Shown piece by piece: positions 35,144 to 43,475 of a stretch of 64,000 bases of DNA (positions within the stretch are counted from its first letter, which is position 1; each line of letters opens with the position of its first letter). The notes under the pieces were generated by a model, which was not told the origin of the DNA, made no database searches, and was given only the letters and a program-made list of their open reading frames with translations. This DNA is from CAJBVG01 sp943372995 (GTDB lineage: Bacteria; Bacteroidota; Bacteroidia; Sphingobacteriales; Sphingobacteriaceae): positions 124,001 through 188,000 of the forward strand of contig CALSAQ010000004.1 of NCBI GenBank assembly GCA_943372995.1, in the 5' to 3' direction. The position numbers and the translations under genes are program-made.

Positions 35144-36276
35144 TGAAAGTAGCATTAATTACAGGAGTTACCGGACAAGACGGTGCGTATTTAGCAGAGT
35201 TTCTTTTAAAGAAAGGGTACTTTGTACATGGTATAAAAAGAAGAAGCTCTTCGTTTAATACAGAACGAATAGACCATTTATATCAAGATCTACATGAGGG
35301 TAAAGTTAATTTCAAATTACATTATGGAGATTTAACAGACTCTACTAATCTGATTAGAATTATACAAGAGACCCAGCCCGACGAAATTTACAATTTGGCA
35401 GCAATGAGCCACGTAAAAGTAAGTTTTGATACTCCTGAATATACTGCTAATGCAGATGGGATAGGCACCTTGAGAATTTTAGAAGCCATTAGAATATTAG
35501 GGCTTACCGAAAAAACAAAATTTTATCAAGCAAGTACATCCGAATTATATGGTTTAGTACAAGAAGTACCACAATCAGAAAAAACACCTTTTTATCCTCG
35601 GTCACCTTATGCTGTGGCTAAAATGTATGGATATTGGATTACAGTGAATTATCGTGAAGCCTATGGAATTTATGCTTGTAACGGTATCTTATTTAATCAC
35701 GAAAGCCCGGTTAGAGGGGAAACATTTGTAACTCGAAAAATTACCAGAGCTGCAGCACGCATAGTAATGGGTTTACAAGACAAATTGTATCTAGGGAATT
35801 TAGATGCACAAAGAGATTGGGGACATGCAAAAGATTATATCGAAGCAATGTATCTAATGCTTCAACAAGATAAACCTGAAGATTACGTGGTAGCAACTGG
35901 TAAGACAACCACAGTAAGAGAGTTTGTGAAGATGTCTTTTGCTGAACTTGGAATAGAATTAGAATTTTCGGGTAAAGCTGAAGCAGAACGTGGTGTCGTT
36001 ATAGATATGGACACTGAAAAAATGAAATCACTTGGATTAAACCCAGATGAACTAAAATTCGGGCAGACTGTAGTGCTAGTTGACCCTAAGTATTACAGAC
36101 CTACAGAGGTTGATCTTTTAATTGGTGACCCTACCAAAGCACAAACTAAATTATCATGGAAGCCAAAATACGATCTGCAAGGATTAGTGTCGGAAATGGT
36201 ACTTTCGGATCTGCATCTGATGAAAAAAGAACAATATTTGAAAGATGGAGGGTTTAAGTCTACTAACTACTTTTAA
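35143..36276 (+). CDS. gmd: GDP-mannose 4,6-dehydratase
   Basis: A 377-residue SDR converting GDP-mannose to GDP-4-keto-6-deoxy-mannose. The site is ITGVTGQDGAYLAEFLL, followed by the Gmd-specific GIKRRSSSFNTERIDHLYQD, the Thr/Ser triad strand ASTSELYG and the catalytic pair in SPYAVAKMYGYW (YxxxK). The NADPH clamp and C-terminal WKPKYDLQGLV are intact. It starts at GTG (35143), sharing a base with the preceding stop. Neither fcl, rmd nor a GDP-deoxy-aminotransferase is nearby, so the final deoxysugar is open. Confidence 0.95.
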   Translation: MKVALITGVTGQDGAYLAEFLLKKGYFVHGIKRRSSSFNTERIDHLYQDLHEGKVNFKLHYGDLTDSTNLIRIIQETQPDEIYNLAAMSHVKVSFDTPEYTANADGIGTLRILEAIRILGLTEKTKFYQASTSELYGLVQEVPQSEKTPFYPRSPYAVAKMYGYWITVNYREAYGIYACNGILFNHESPVRGETFVTRKITRAAARIVMGLQDKLYLGNLDAQRDWGHAKDYIEAMYLMLQQDKPEDYVVATGKTTTVREFVKMSFAELGIELEFSGKAEAERGVVIDMDTEKMKSLGLNPDELKFGQTVVLVDPKYYRPTEVDLLIGDPTKAQTKLSWKPKYDLQGLVSEMVLSDLHLMKKEQYLKDGGFKSTNYF

Positions 36277-36310
36277 TGCCGTTTAAACACCTAATTATAT
36301 TCCCCAATAT

Positions 36311-36353
36311 TTTGCATTACTGAAAAAAGAGTAATATTTTTACCCAATATTAC
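36311..36353 (+). promoter_or_regulatory. Candidate capsule-operon promoter overlaid with inverted repeats
   Basis: TTTG (36311-36314), 20 bases, TATTTTTA (36335-36342), one base off TAnnTTTG. Two dyads cover it: ATTACT-N8-AGTAAT (36316-36321/36330-36335) and GTAATATT-N7-AATATTAC (36331-36338/36346-36353). The shared ATTAC/GTAAT half-sites look like an operator. The following leader (36354-36395) is oddly GC-richer and has GAGGAGG 13 bases from the ATG at 36396. Confidence 0.5.
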
Positions 36354-36395
36354 AAAAACTACTCGTCTTTGTGACTGAGGAGGCGAAGCTGCGCA

Positions 36396-36935
36396 ATGTT
36401 AAGTACCTTAATTACATCAAAAACAAGAATCAAATTATTGTTAAAATTTTTTCTAAATGCCAATAATACAGGCTATTTAAAAAATTTGGAGCAAGAATTT
36501 GAAGATAGTAGTAATGGAATAAGATTGGAATTAAATAAATTCGAAGATGCAGGATTATTAAATTCTGAAAATGTAGGGAATAAGAAAGTATTTAAAGCCA
36601 ATACGAATCATCCATTATTCAAGGATATACATAATATTATATTAAAGTATACTGGGATAGATACTATTATAGAGCAAGTTATTGCAAGGTTAGGAGATGT
36701 TACCGAAGTATATTTAGTCGGGTCACTCGCAAAAGGATTAGACAATAATACTATAGATCTAGTGCTTGTTGGTAGTATAGACAATGACTATTTGATAACG
36801 TTAATTAAGAAATTTGAAGAGTTAATTCCAGATAGAAAGGTTAATTACGTAACTTATAATGAAGAATATTTTTCCCAAAACAAATTTGAGATATTAAATC
36901 CACATAGTTTGTTAATCTGGAAGAATGAAAATTGA
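36396..36935 (+). CDS. Winged-helix protein with degenerate nucleotidyltransferase domain, putative locus regulator
   Basis: A 179-residue protein. Residues 1-80 form a winged helix (SKTRIKLLLKFFL, IRLELNKFEDAGLLNSE, a VFKANTNHP wing). Residues 95-170 are a MNT-type nucleotidyltransferase fold beginning VYLVGSLAKGLDNNTIDLV. The GS loop is kept, but the D-x-D metal pair reads T119-I-D121, and the third acidic position near KVNYVTYN is not acidic, so catalysis is doubtful. Such proteins occur at the head of Bacteroidota polysaccharide loci, from memory. It follows a dyad-rich promoter and is 18 bases upstream of the exporter gene, suggesting autoregulated control of the capsule operon. Confidence 0.72.
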   Translation: MLSTLITSKTRIKLLLKFFLNANNTGYLKNLEQEFEDSSNGIRLELNKFEDAGLLNSENVGNKKVFKANTNHPLFKDIHNIILKYTGIDTIIEQVIARLGDVTEVYLVGSLAKGLDNNTIDLVLVGSIDNDYLITLIKKFEELIPDRKVNYVTYNEEYFSQNKFEILNPHSLLIWKNEN

Positions 36936-36953
36936 TAAATAAATACCGAACTA

Positions 36954-39335
36954 ATGAAAATCAAAACAAAGTTTAGAATTCTGTATCTAATTATTTTAAT
37001 AATATTTAGTACAAATTATTCTATAGCGCAAACCCCAGGATTACTTCCAAATGTAGATACTTCTGCAATGAGTTCAAGTGAAATTCCAAGTGCTGAGGAG
37101 TTAAGAAAAGCAGGAGCTAGTGAAGATCAAATTAAGGAGGCAGAAGCATTGAGAGCTAGAAAATTAGCTGCTGAACAATCTAAAACTAACACCCCAACAA
37201 AGCTTAGTACACCTGTTACTAACGAAGTGAAAGAACAAGCCATTATTTCCAAATTAACAGGCAATGTTCAAGGTAAATCAATTGCACCGAATTTGTATGG
37301 GTTGGATTATTTTTACAATGCTAATAATCATTTAACAAGTTCTCAGTCGGCTAAAGCACCAGAAAACTATGTTATCGGTATAGGGGATGAATTTTCAATT
37401 TCAGTATATGGGTTTTCATACTTCAATGGAGTTGTAAAGGTTGACAACAACGGAGCAATTAATCCTCCAAATATGGGACCTGTATATGTTAAAGGGTTAT
37501 CTTATGAAAAAGCTAAAAAAGTAATTAGAGCAAAACTTTTACAATATTTCTCTCCATCAAATAATATTGATATTACGTTGAATTATTCTAGAGTAATAAA
37601 AGTCAATATTGTTGGAGAGGTTATAAATCCAGGTATCTATGAGATTCCTGCAATAAATTCAGTGTTTTCAGCCATTAGTTTTGCTGGTGGTGTAAATCCA
37701 TTATATGGATCATTAAGAAAAATTAGTGTAAAAAGAGATGGTAAGCTAGTGAAAAGTCTAGACCTATACGATTTTTTACAAAACCCTAATTCTAAAATTG
37801 ATTATTTTTTAGAAGAGAACGATTATATAATTGTTGAGCAAAGAACTAAAGTTGTAGAAATAATCGGACAAGTACCAAGACCGATGTTATATGAGTTAAA
37901 AGACTCTGAAAATATTAATGCCTTATTGAAATACTCTGGTGGTGTTGGACCTGCTTCGGATATTTACAGAGTACAGGTGGAAGCTTATGAGAATAATAAA
38001 GAGTTAAAAGTTTATAATATAAATCTAGATAGTTTAACAAAAAGGAAACTAGATTACAAAATCAATAATGGTGATAAAGTAATTATTAGAAGAATCAATA
38101 TTAGCATTAGAAATCTAGTTGAAATTGATGGTCCATTGTATAGACCAGATAGATATGAATTAAAGAAAGGTGATAGAGTAAAAAATTTGATTGAAAAGGC
38201 TGGTGGATTAAGACCTGAGGCATACAAAAATACAGCATACATTAGTAGAATTACAGAAGATAGCACACGAACATTTATATCAATTAATATTCAGGAAATA
38301 TTAGACAACCCTAATTCAGCATCTAATTTATTGCTTCAGGAATACGACATAGTTCGTATTTTTTCAAATGCAGAGTTTATTAATTATTCTAAAGTATATT
38401 CGTTCGGGAGTGTTAAAAAGCCATCTGAAATTGACTACTACAAAGGAATAACTCTTAAAGAATTATTATTACAGTCTGGTGGATTTGAAATAGGAGCAAA
38501 TCTATTGAGAATCGAAGTCTCAAGAGTAAGGTATTTCTCAAACAATTATATTTTAGGAGAAGAATCGAGAATTTTAATTGAAAAGTTAGTAGTTAATAGT
38601 AACAACTACCTAGAAGATACTAGTCTTAATTATGTACTTCAGCCATTCGATCAAGTATTTGTAAGACAGATTGAAAATTTCGGATTACAGAGAAATATCT
38701 TCATCACAGGTGAGGTTAAGTTTCCTGGCACTTATACGTTAATAACAAAGAATGATAAACTAAGTGATATTATAAAAAGAAGTGGAGGCTTAACTAAGTA
38801 TGCCTTCCCAGAAGGTGCTAAAATTTATAGACAAAATTTAGATGGTAAGTATATTGTGATGCGCTTGGATAAAGCCTTGAAAAAATATAATTCAGTTTAT
38901 AATTACATTCTACATGAAAACGATACAATCTATATACCAGAGGTAATTGACTTTATTGGTATCAGAGGAAGCTCAGTGGAATTGCTTTCAATTTCTAATC
39001 AATCACAGATCAATGCCCCTTACATTAAAGGAAAGCGCGCAAAGTATTATATCAATGAATATGGTAATGGTTTTAGAAAGAATTCATGGCGCTCTAAAAC
39101 TTATGTAATTCAGAATAATCTTAAAATTGATAAGACAACAAATTTGTTGTTGTTTAATATTTATCCTAAAGTAAAGAAGGGTTCTGTAATATATGTGGTA
39201 GAAAAACCTAAAAAAGAAAAGAGGAGAGACGAGGATAAAGTTAAATTTGATGTAAATAAACTTATAGAAAATACGATGGTTAAAATCACTGGTATTATAA
39301 CTATATACATCTTGTTAAATCAAATATCAAAATGA
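36954..39335 (+). CDS. Polysaccharide export protein (OPX/Wza-like) with multiple SLBB domains
   Basis: A 793-residue exporter component of the outer-membrane polysaccharide export family. A signal peptide (residues 1-25, ending YSIAQ) lacks a lipobox. A helical, charged linker is followed by the export domain near residues 135-215 (YVIGIGDEFSISVYGF). About six SLBB repeats follow, marked VNIVGEVINPGIYEI, VEIIGQVPRPMLYEL, VEIDGPLYRPDRYEL, VYSFGSVKKPSEIDY, IFITGEVKFPGTYTL and IGIRGSSVELLSI. It ends in a hydrophobic helix (VKITGIITIYILLNQISK). The many SLBB units suggest a long periplasmic channel. It overlaps the Wzz-like gene by four bases. Confidence 0.92.
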   Translation: MKIKTKFRILYLIILIIFSTNYSIAQTPGLLPNVDTSAMSSSEIPSAEELRKAGASEDQIKEAEALRARKLAAEQSKTNTPTKLSTPVTNEVKEQAIISKLTGNVQGKSIAPNLYGLDYFYNANNHLTSSQSAKAPENYVIGIGDEFSISVYGFSYFNGVVKVDNNGAINPPNMGPVYVKGLSYEKAKKVIRAKLLQYFSPSNNIDITLNYSRVIKVNIVGEVINPGIYEIPAINSVFSAISFAGGVNPLYGSLRKISVKRDGKLVKSLDLYDFLQNPNSKIDYFLEENDYIIVEQRTKVVEIIGQVPRPMLYELKDSENINALLKYSGGVGPASDIYRVQVEAYENNKELKVYNINLDSLTKRKLDYKINNGDKVIIRRINISIRNLVEIDGPLYRPDRYELKKGDRVKNLIEKAGGLRPEAYKNTAYISRITEDSTRTFISINIQEILDNPNSASNLLLQEYDIVRIFSNAEFINYSKVYSFGSVKKPSEIDYYKGITLKELLLQSGGFEIGANLLRIEVSRVRYFSNNYILGEESRILIEKLVVNSNNYLEDTSLNYVLQPFDQVFVRQIENFGLQRNIFITGEVKFPGTYTLITKNDKLSDIIKRSGGLTKYAFPEGAKIYRQNLDGKYIVMRLDKALKKYNSVYNYILHENDTIYIPEVIDFIGIRGSSVELLSISNQSQINAPYIKGKRAKYYINEYGNGFRKNSWRSKTYVIQNNLKIDKTTNLLLFNIYPKVKKGSVIYVVEKPKKEKRRDEDKVKFDVNKLIENTMVKITGIITIYILLNQISK

Positions 39336-40393
39336 GCGAATTAAACAATACAAACAATGATGAAATTTCAATAAAGGACATTATTGCTTCAGTTGTAGAT
39401 ATATTAAAATACTTAAAAAGTAAGTGGGTATATATATTATCAACAGCATTTATTGTTGGATGCATAGGTGTTTTAATTGCATATGTTTCTAAACCAACAT
39501 ATACAGCCAAGCTAACATTCGCATTAGATGAAGAAAAAGGTACTGGATTTGGACAATACGAAGGTATCGCGAGTCAGTTTGGTATTGATTTAGGAGGTAA
39601 TGCTAGTGGGATATTTTCAAATACCAATTTAATAGAGTTCCTAAAATCAAGAAAAATGATTGAAAGAACTTTAATTACTCCAATTGTATTTAAAAATAAA
39701 CAAACAAATCTTATTGAGGCTTACCTCGACGTTTATGAAAAAAGAAAAGATTTTAATGAAGAAGATAAAAATATTTCTTTTTTAATTGATGAAGATAAAT
39801 TTACAATTAAACATGATAGTATAATAAATTTATTATACGCCGAAATAATTTCAGAAAGAATGGCTGTTGATAAAATTGACAAAAAGGTCAATATTATCAC
39901 AGTGAATTTTACAAGTCAAGATCAAATTCTTTCAAAGTTATTTTGTGAAAAATTAATTTTGAATGTGAGTGACTTTTATATTGAAACTAAAACAAGAAAA
40001 TCTAGGAATAATGTAAATACACTTCAGTCTAGGGTTGATTCTGTAAAGAGAGAACTTGATAAAGCCTTATATGGCCGAGCACTTGCTAGTGATCAGAATT
40101 TGTTGGTGGTTAGACAACAAGCAAATGTTGGTAAAATAAAACAAGAGGTTAATGTTCAGGTATTATCTACAATGTATACCGAATTAACTAAAAATTTAGA
40201 ATTGGCAAAGTTTTCTTTATTAAATAATGAACCGCTTTTTCAGATTATTGATAAGCCAACATTACCTTTTAAGAAAAATAAGAAGTCGAAGTTAATTCAC
40301 TTAATCGTTGGTGGATTTATTGGTCTAATACTTTCTTCATCTTTTCTACTTTTAAAGAGATGGATTAATACAGCATTTAGTATAAAAAATTAA
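39332..40393 (+). CDS. Chain-length determinant (Wzz/GumC-like) without kinase domain
   Basis: A 353-residue inner-membrane polysaccharide co-polymerase. TM1 spans about residues 33-53 (WVYILSTAFIVGCIGVLIAY) and TM2 about 323-343 (IHLIVGGFIGLILSSSFLLL), with a long, charged, coiled-coil-prone periplasmic part between. A PxxP-like PTLPFKKNKK lies just before TM2, as in Wzz proteins. There is no C-terminal Wzc tyrosine kinase domain and no separate kinase nearby. ATGA overlap with the exporter indicates coupling. It probably sets chain length for the Wzy at 57370. Confidence 0.88.
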   Translation: MSELNNTNNDEISIKDIIASVVDILKYLKSKWVYILSTAFIVGCIGVLIAYVSKPTYTAKLTFALDEEKGTGFGQYEGIASQFGIDLGGNASGIFSNTNLIEFLKSRKMIERTLITPIVFKNKQTNLIEAYLDVYEKRKDFNEEDKNISFLIDEDKFTIKHDSIINLLYAEIISERMAVDKIDKKVNIITVNFTSQDQILSKLFCEKLILNVSDFYIETKTRKSRNNVNTLQSRVDSVKRELDKALYGRALASDQNLLVVRQQANVGKIKQEVNVQVLSTMYTELTKNLELAKFSLLNNEPLFQIIDKPTLPFKKNKKSKLIHLIVGGFIGLILSSSFLLLKRWINTAFSIKN

Positions 40394-40395
40394 AA

Positions 40396-41670
40396 ATGAA
40401 AAAAAACCTAGCAATAATTGGTCTTGGGTACGTTGGTTTACCATTAGCCATAGAGTTTGGTAAAAAGTACAGTGTATTAGGATTTGATATCAACACAGCG
40501 AGAGTTGATGAATTGAAAAACGGTGCGGATAGAACCCAAGAGGCTGATTTAGAAGGAATGAAATACGCAATGGGATTGTCAGGAGACGCTGGACTTTCTT
40601 TTTCTTCAAACACAGACGATTTAAAAAAATGTAATGTATATATCGTAACTGTTCCTACCCCAATCGATCAGTTTAAAGCTCCAGATTTAACACCTTTAAT
40701 AAAAGCATCAGAAATGCTCGGTAAAGTTTTAAAATCAGGAGATATTGTTATATATGAATCTACGGTTTATCCTGGATGTACAGAAGAAGATTGTGTTCCT
40801 GTATTAGAGAAGTTTTCTGGATTAAAGTTTAATAAAGATTTTTACTGTGGATATTCACCAGAAAGAATTAATCCTGGTGATAAAATAAATACTTTAACTA
40901 AAATAAAAAAGGTTACTTCAGGTTCAACACCTGAGATTGCCAATTTAGTTGATGAATTATATGCAAGCATTATCACTGCAGGAACACATAAAGCTCCAAG
41001 TATAAAAGTTGCTGAAGCAAGTAAAGCAATTGAAAATGCACAAAGAGATGTTAATATTTCTTTTGTAAATGAGCTTTCATTAATATTTGATCGAATTGGA
41101 ATTGATACACAAGATGTATTAGATGCAGCTGGAACAAAATGGAATTTCCTTAAATATAAGCCAGGTTTGGTTGGTGGCCATTGTATTGGTGTAGATCCTT
41201 ATTATTTGGCACATAAAGCTGAATCGCTTGGATACCACCCCCAAGTAATATTATCGGGCAGAAGAGTGAATGATAATATGGGGATGTTTGTAGCAAATAA
41301 AGTAGTAAAATTAATGATAGGCAAAGGCCATGTAATTAAAGGTGCTAACGCATTAATATTAGGGATTACTTTTAAAGAGAATTGCCCAGATGTTAGAAAT
41401 ACTAAAGTTGTAGATATTTACAATGAATTAATCCAGTTTGGAATTAATGTAGATGTTTATGACCCATGGGCCGATTCTATAGAAGTAAAACACGAATACA
41501 ACATAGATATGATAGATTCTATTTTAGATAAAAAATATGATTCGGTTATCGTTGCTGTAGCTCATAATGAATTTCTAGAAATTGACTTTAAATCTTTACA
41601 AGCAAATAATACTGTAATTTTTGATACCAAAGCATGTATAGATAGAACTTTAGTAGACGGTAGATTGTAA
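40396..41670 (+). CDS. UDP-HexNAc 6-dehydrogenase (WbpO/TviB-like)
   Basis: A 424-residue nucleotide-sugar dehydrogenase that oxidises C6 of UDP-GlcNAc or UDP-GalNAc to the uronic acid using NAD. The Rossmann motif is LAIIGLGYVGLPLAIEFG. The linker helix SKAIENAQRDVNISFVNEL and the catalytic cysteine in LVGGHCIGVDPYYLAHKAE are intact. The C-terminal TFKENCPDVRNTKVVDIYNE is standard. Its position directly before WbpE- and WbpD-like genes suggests UDP-GlcNAcA is the product that starts the diaminouronic acid pathway, but substrate choice cannot be read from motifs alone. Confidence 0.9.
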   Translation: MKKNLAIIGLGYVGLPLAIEFGKKYSVLGFDINTARVDELKNGADRTQEADLEGMKYAMGLSGDAGLSFSSNTDDLKKCNVYIVTVPTPIDQFKAPDLTPLIKASEMLGKVLKSGDIVIYESTVYPGCTEEDCVPVLEKFSGLKFNKDFYCGYSPERINPGDKINTLTKIKKVTSGSTPEIANLVDELYASIITAGTHKAPSIKVAEASKAIENAQRDVNISFVNELSLIFDRIGIDTQDVLDAAGTKWNFLKYKPGLVGGHCIGVDPYYLAHKAESLGYHPQVILSGRRVNDNMGMFVANKVVKLMIGKGHVIKGANALILGITFKENCPDVRNTKVVDIYNELIQFGINVDVYDPWADSIEVKHEYNIDMIDSILDKKYDSVIVAVAHNEFLEIDFKSLQANNTVIFDTKACIDRTLVDGRL

Positions 41671-41673
41671 AAT

Positions 41674-42801
41674 ATGAATATAGAAATGGTTGACCTCAAA
41701 GGTCAGTATAAAAAAATAAAGACAGAGATAGATAAAGCAATGGTTGATTGCGTTGAATCAGCCGAGTTCATTAATGGTAAACTTGTAAAAACTTTCTCCG
41801 ATAATTTAGCAAAATATGTAGGTGTTAAACATGTAATACCTTGTGCTAATGGGACAGATGCTCTGCAAGTCGCTTTAATGGCTTTAGATTTAAAACCTGG
41901 GGATGAAGTAATTGTTCCTGCATTTACTTACGTAGCAACTGCAGAAGTAATAGCACTTTTGAATTTAGTTCCTGTAATGGTAGATGTAATGCCCGACGAT
42001 TTTAGTATAAATTTGGAACAAGTAAAAAATGCAATTTCACCTCGAACTAAAGTAATAGTTCCTGTTCATTTGTTCGGACAATGTGCAGGTATGGAAGAGT
42101 TGTTGCAAATTGCTAAGGAAAATAATATATATGTTGTAGAAGATACTGCTCAAGCAATTGGAGCAAAATATACTTTTAAAGATGGAAGTGTTCACCAAGC
42201 TGGTACAATGGGAGATATTGGCACTACCTCGTTTTTCCCATCAAAAAATCTAGGATGCTATGGTGATGGAGGTGCAATTTTTACCAATGATGACGCATTA
42301 GCTACTCGTATAAAAATGATGGCTAATCATGGTCAATCTAAAAAGTATCAACACGATGTTATTGGTGTAAATTCGAGATTAGATACTTTACAAGCTGCAA
42401 TATTAGATATCAAATTAAATTATTTGGATGAATATTGTGCTGCAAGAAATGCAGCTGCAGATTATTATGATCAACACCTTCAAAATATAGATGAACTAAC
42501 TATACCTGTTAGAGTATTAAATTCTACACATGTTTTTCATCAATACACCATGAAAGTGAAAAATGGAAAAAGAGATGCTTTGAAACTTTTTTTACAAGAT
42601 AAAGGAATCCCTTCGATGGTTTATTATCCTTTCCCTTTACATTTTCAAGCTGCATATAAGTCAGATAGATTTCCAAAAGGGTCATTACCTGTTGCAGAAA
42701 GTTTGTGTGAAGTAGTCTTATCACTACCTATTCATACCGAAATGAATGCAGAAATGCAAGATTATATTATTGGAGCTATTAAAGAATTTTTTAAAAAGTA
42801 A
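41674..42801 (+). CDS. DegT-type aminotransferase, WbpE-like
   Basis: A 375-residue PLP aminotransferase of the DegT/DnrJ/EryC1 family. PCANGTDALQVALMALDL, VPVHLFGQCAGMEELLQI, VVEDTAQAIGAKYTF and the Schiff-base lysine in TSFFPSKNLGCYGDGGA are all present. In Pseudomonas aeruginosa, WbpE aminates UDP-3-keto-GlcNAcA using glutamate, giving 2-oxoglutarate. Neighbouring WbpD- and WbpB-like genes make that the likely reaction here. It is four bases after the dehydrogenase and leaves an 80-base gap (42802-42881) before the acetyltransferase, in which I see nothing distinct. Confidence 0.9.
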   Translation: MNIEMVDLKGQYKKIKTEIDKAMVDCVESAEFINGKLVKTFSDNLAKYVGVKHVIPCANGTDALQVALMALDLKPGDEVIVPAFTYVATAEVIALLNLVPVMVDVMPDDFSINLEQVKNAISPRTKVIVPVHLFGQCAGMEELLQIAKENNIYVVEDTAQAIGAKYTFKDGSVHQAGTMGDIGTTSFFPSKNLGCYGDGGAIFTNDDALATRIKMMANHGQSKKYQHDVIGVNSRLDTLQAAILDIKLNYLDEYCAARNAAADYYDQHLQNIDELTIPVRVLNSTHVFHQYTMKVKNGKRDALKLFLQDKGIPSMVYYPFPLHFQAAYKSDRFPKGSLPVAESLCEVVLSLPIHTEMNAEMQDYIIGAIKEFFKK

Positions 42802-42881
42802 CATTAATAAACTTTTAACAGTTTGTTATTGATAGGAAATAAGATAGAGCTTCTGTAAAAATACTAATGTGTAAAATATAA

Positions 42882-43454
42882 ATGGAATACTTCAAGCACG
42901 AAACCGCAATTATAGATGAGCCTTGTATCATAGGCGAAGGCACAAAAATATGGCACTTCAGCCATGTAATGTCTAATTGTACTATTGGTGAGAAATGTAA
43001 TATTGGACAGAATGTTGTAATTTCTCCAAAGGTAATTCTAGGAAATAATGTAAAAGTGCAAAACAATGTTTCAATATATACAGGTGTAACTTGCGACGAT
43101 GATGTATTTCTTGGTCCATCAATGGTATTTACAAATGTAATTAATCCACGTTCAGCTATAAATCGTAGAGATCAATATGCAAATACACATGTTGGTAAAG
43201 GTGCAAGTATTGGAGCGAATGCTACAATAGTATGTGGACACGATATTGGTGAGTATGCATTTATTGGAGCTGGTGCAGTGGTTACTAAAACAGTTCCAGC
43301 TTTTGCATTGGTTGTAGGAAATCCAGCAAGACAAATAGGATGGGTTGGAGAATATGGTCATCGATTAGAATTTAATTCAGAGGGGATTGCTGTTTGCCCT
43401 GAGTCGAATCAGGAATATAAACTTGAAAATAATATAGTTGTACGTATAAAATAA
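42882..43454 (+). CDS. N-acetyltransferase, WbpD-like (LbH fold)
   Basis: A 190-residue left-handed beta-helix acetyltransferase. It starts MEYFKHETAIIDEPCIIGEG, then TKIWHFSHVMSNCTIGEKCN, and has the family-marking FTNVINPRSAINRRDQYANT loop and GKGASIGANATIVCGHDIGE. This is close to WbpD/WlbB, which acetylates the 3-amino group of UDP-GlcNAc(3NH2)A to UDP-GlcNAc(3NAc)A. The C-terminal tail holds a small strand with CPESNQEYKLENN. It lies between the WbpE-like aminotransferase and the hydroxyglutarate oxidase gene, 21 bases before the latter. Confidence 0.9.
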   Translation: MEYFKHETAIIDEPCIIGEGTKIWHFSHVMSNCTIGEKCNIGQNVVISPKVILGNNVKVQNNVSIYTGVTCDDDVFLGPSMVFTNVINPRSAINRRDQYANTHVGKGASIGANATIVCGHDIGEYAFIGAGAVVTKTVPAFALVVGNPARQIGWVGEYGHRLEFNSEGIAVCPESNQEYKLENNIVVRIK

Positions 43455-43475
43455 TATACGATCAGCTATTCTAAA

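Noticed and set aside
36277..36395. JUMPstart/ops element (GGCGGTAG) for RfaH-type antitermination
   Set aside because: Only GGAGGCGAAGC is present before the capsule operon; it does not match the ops core and no NusG paralogue gene is in the window.
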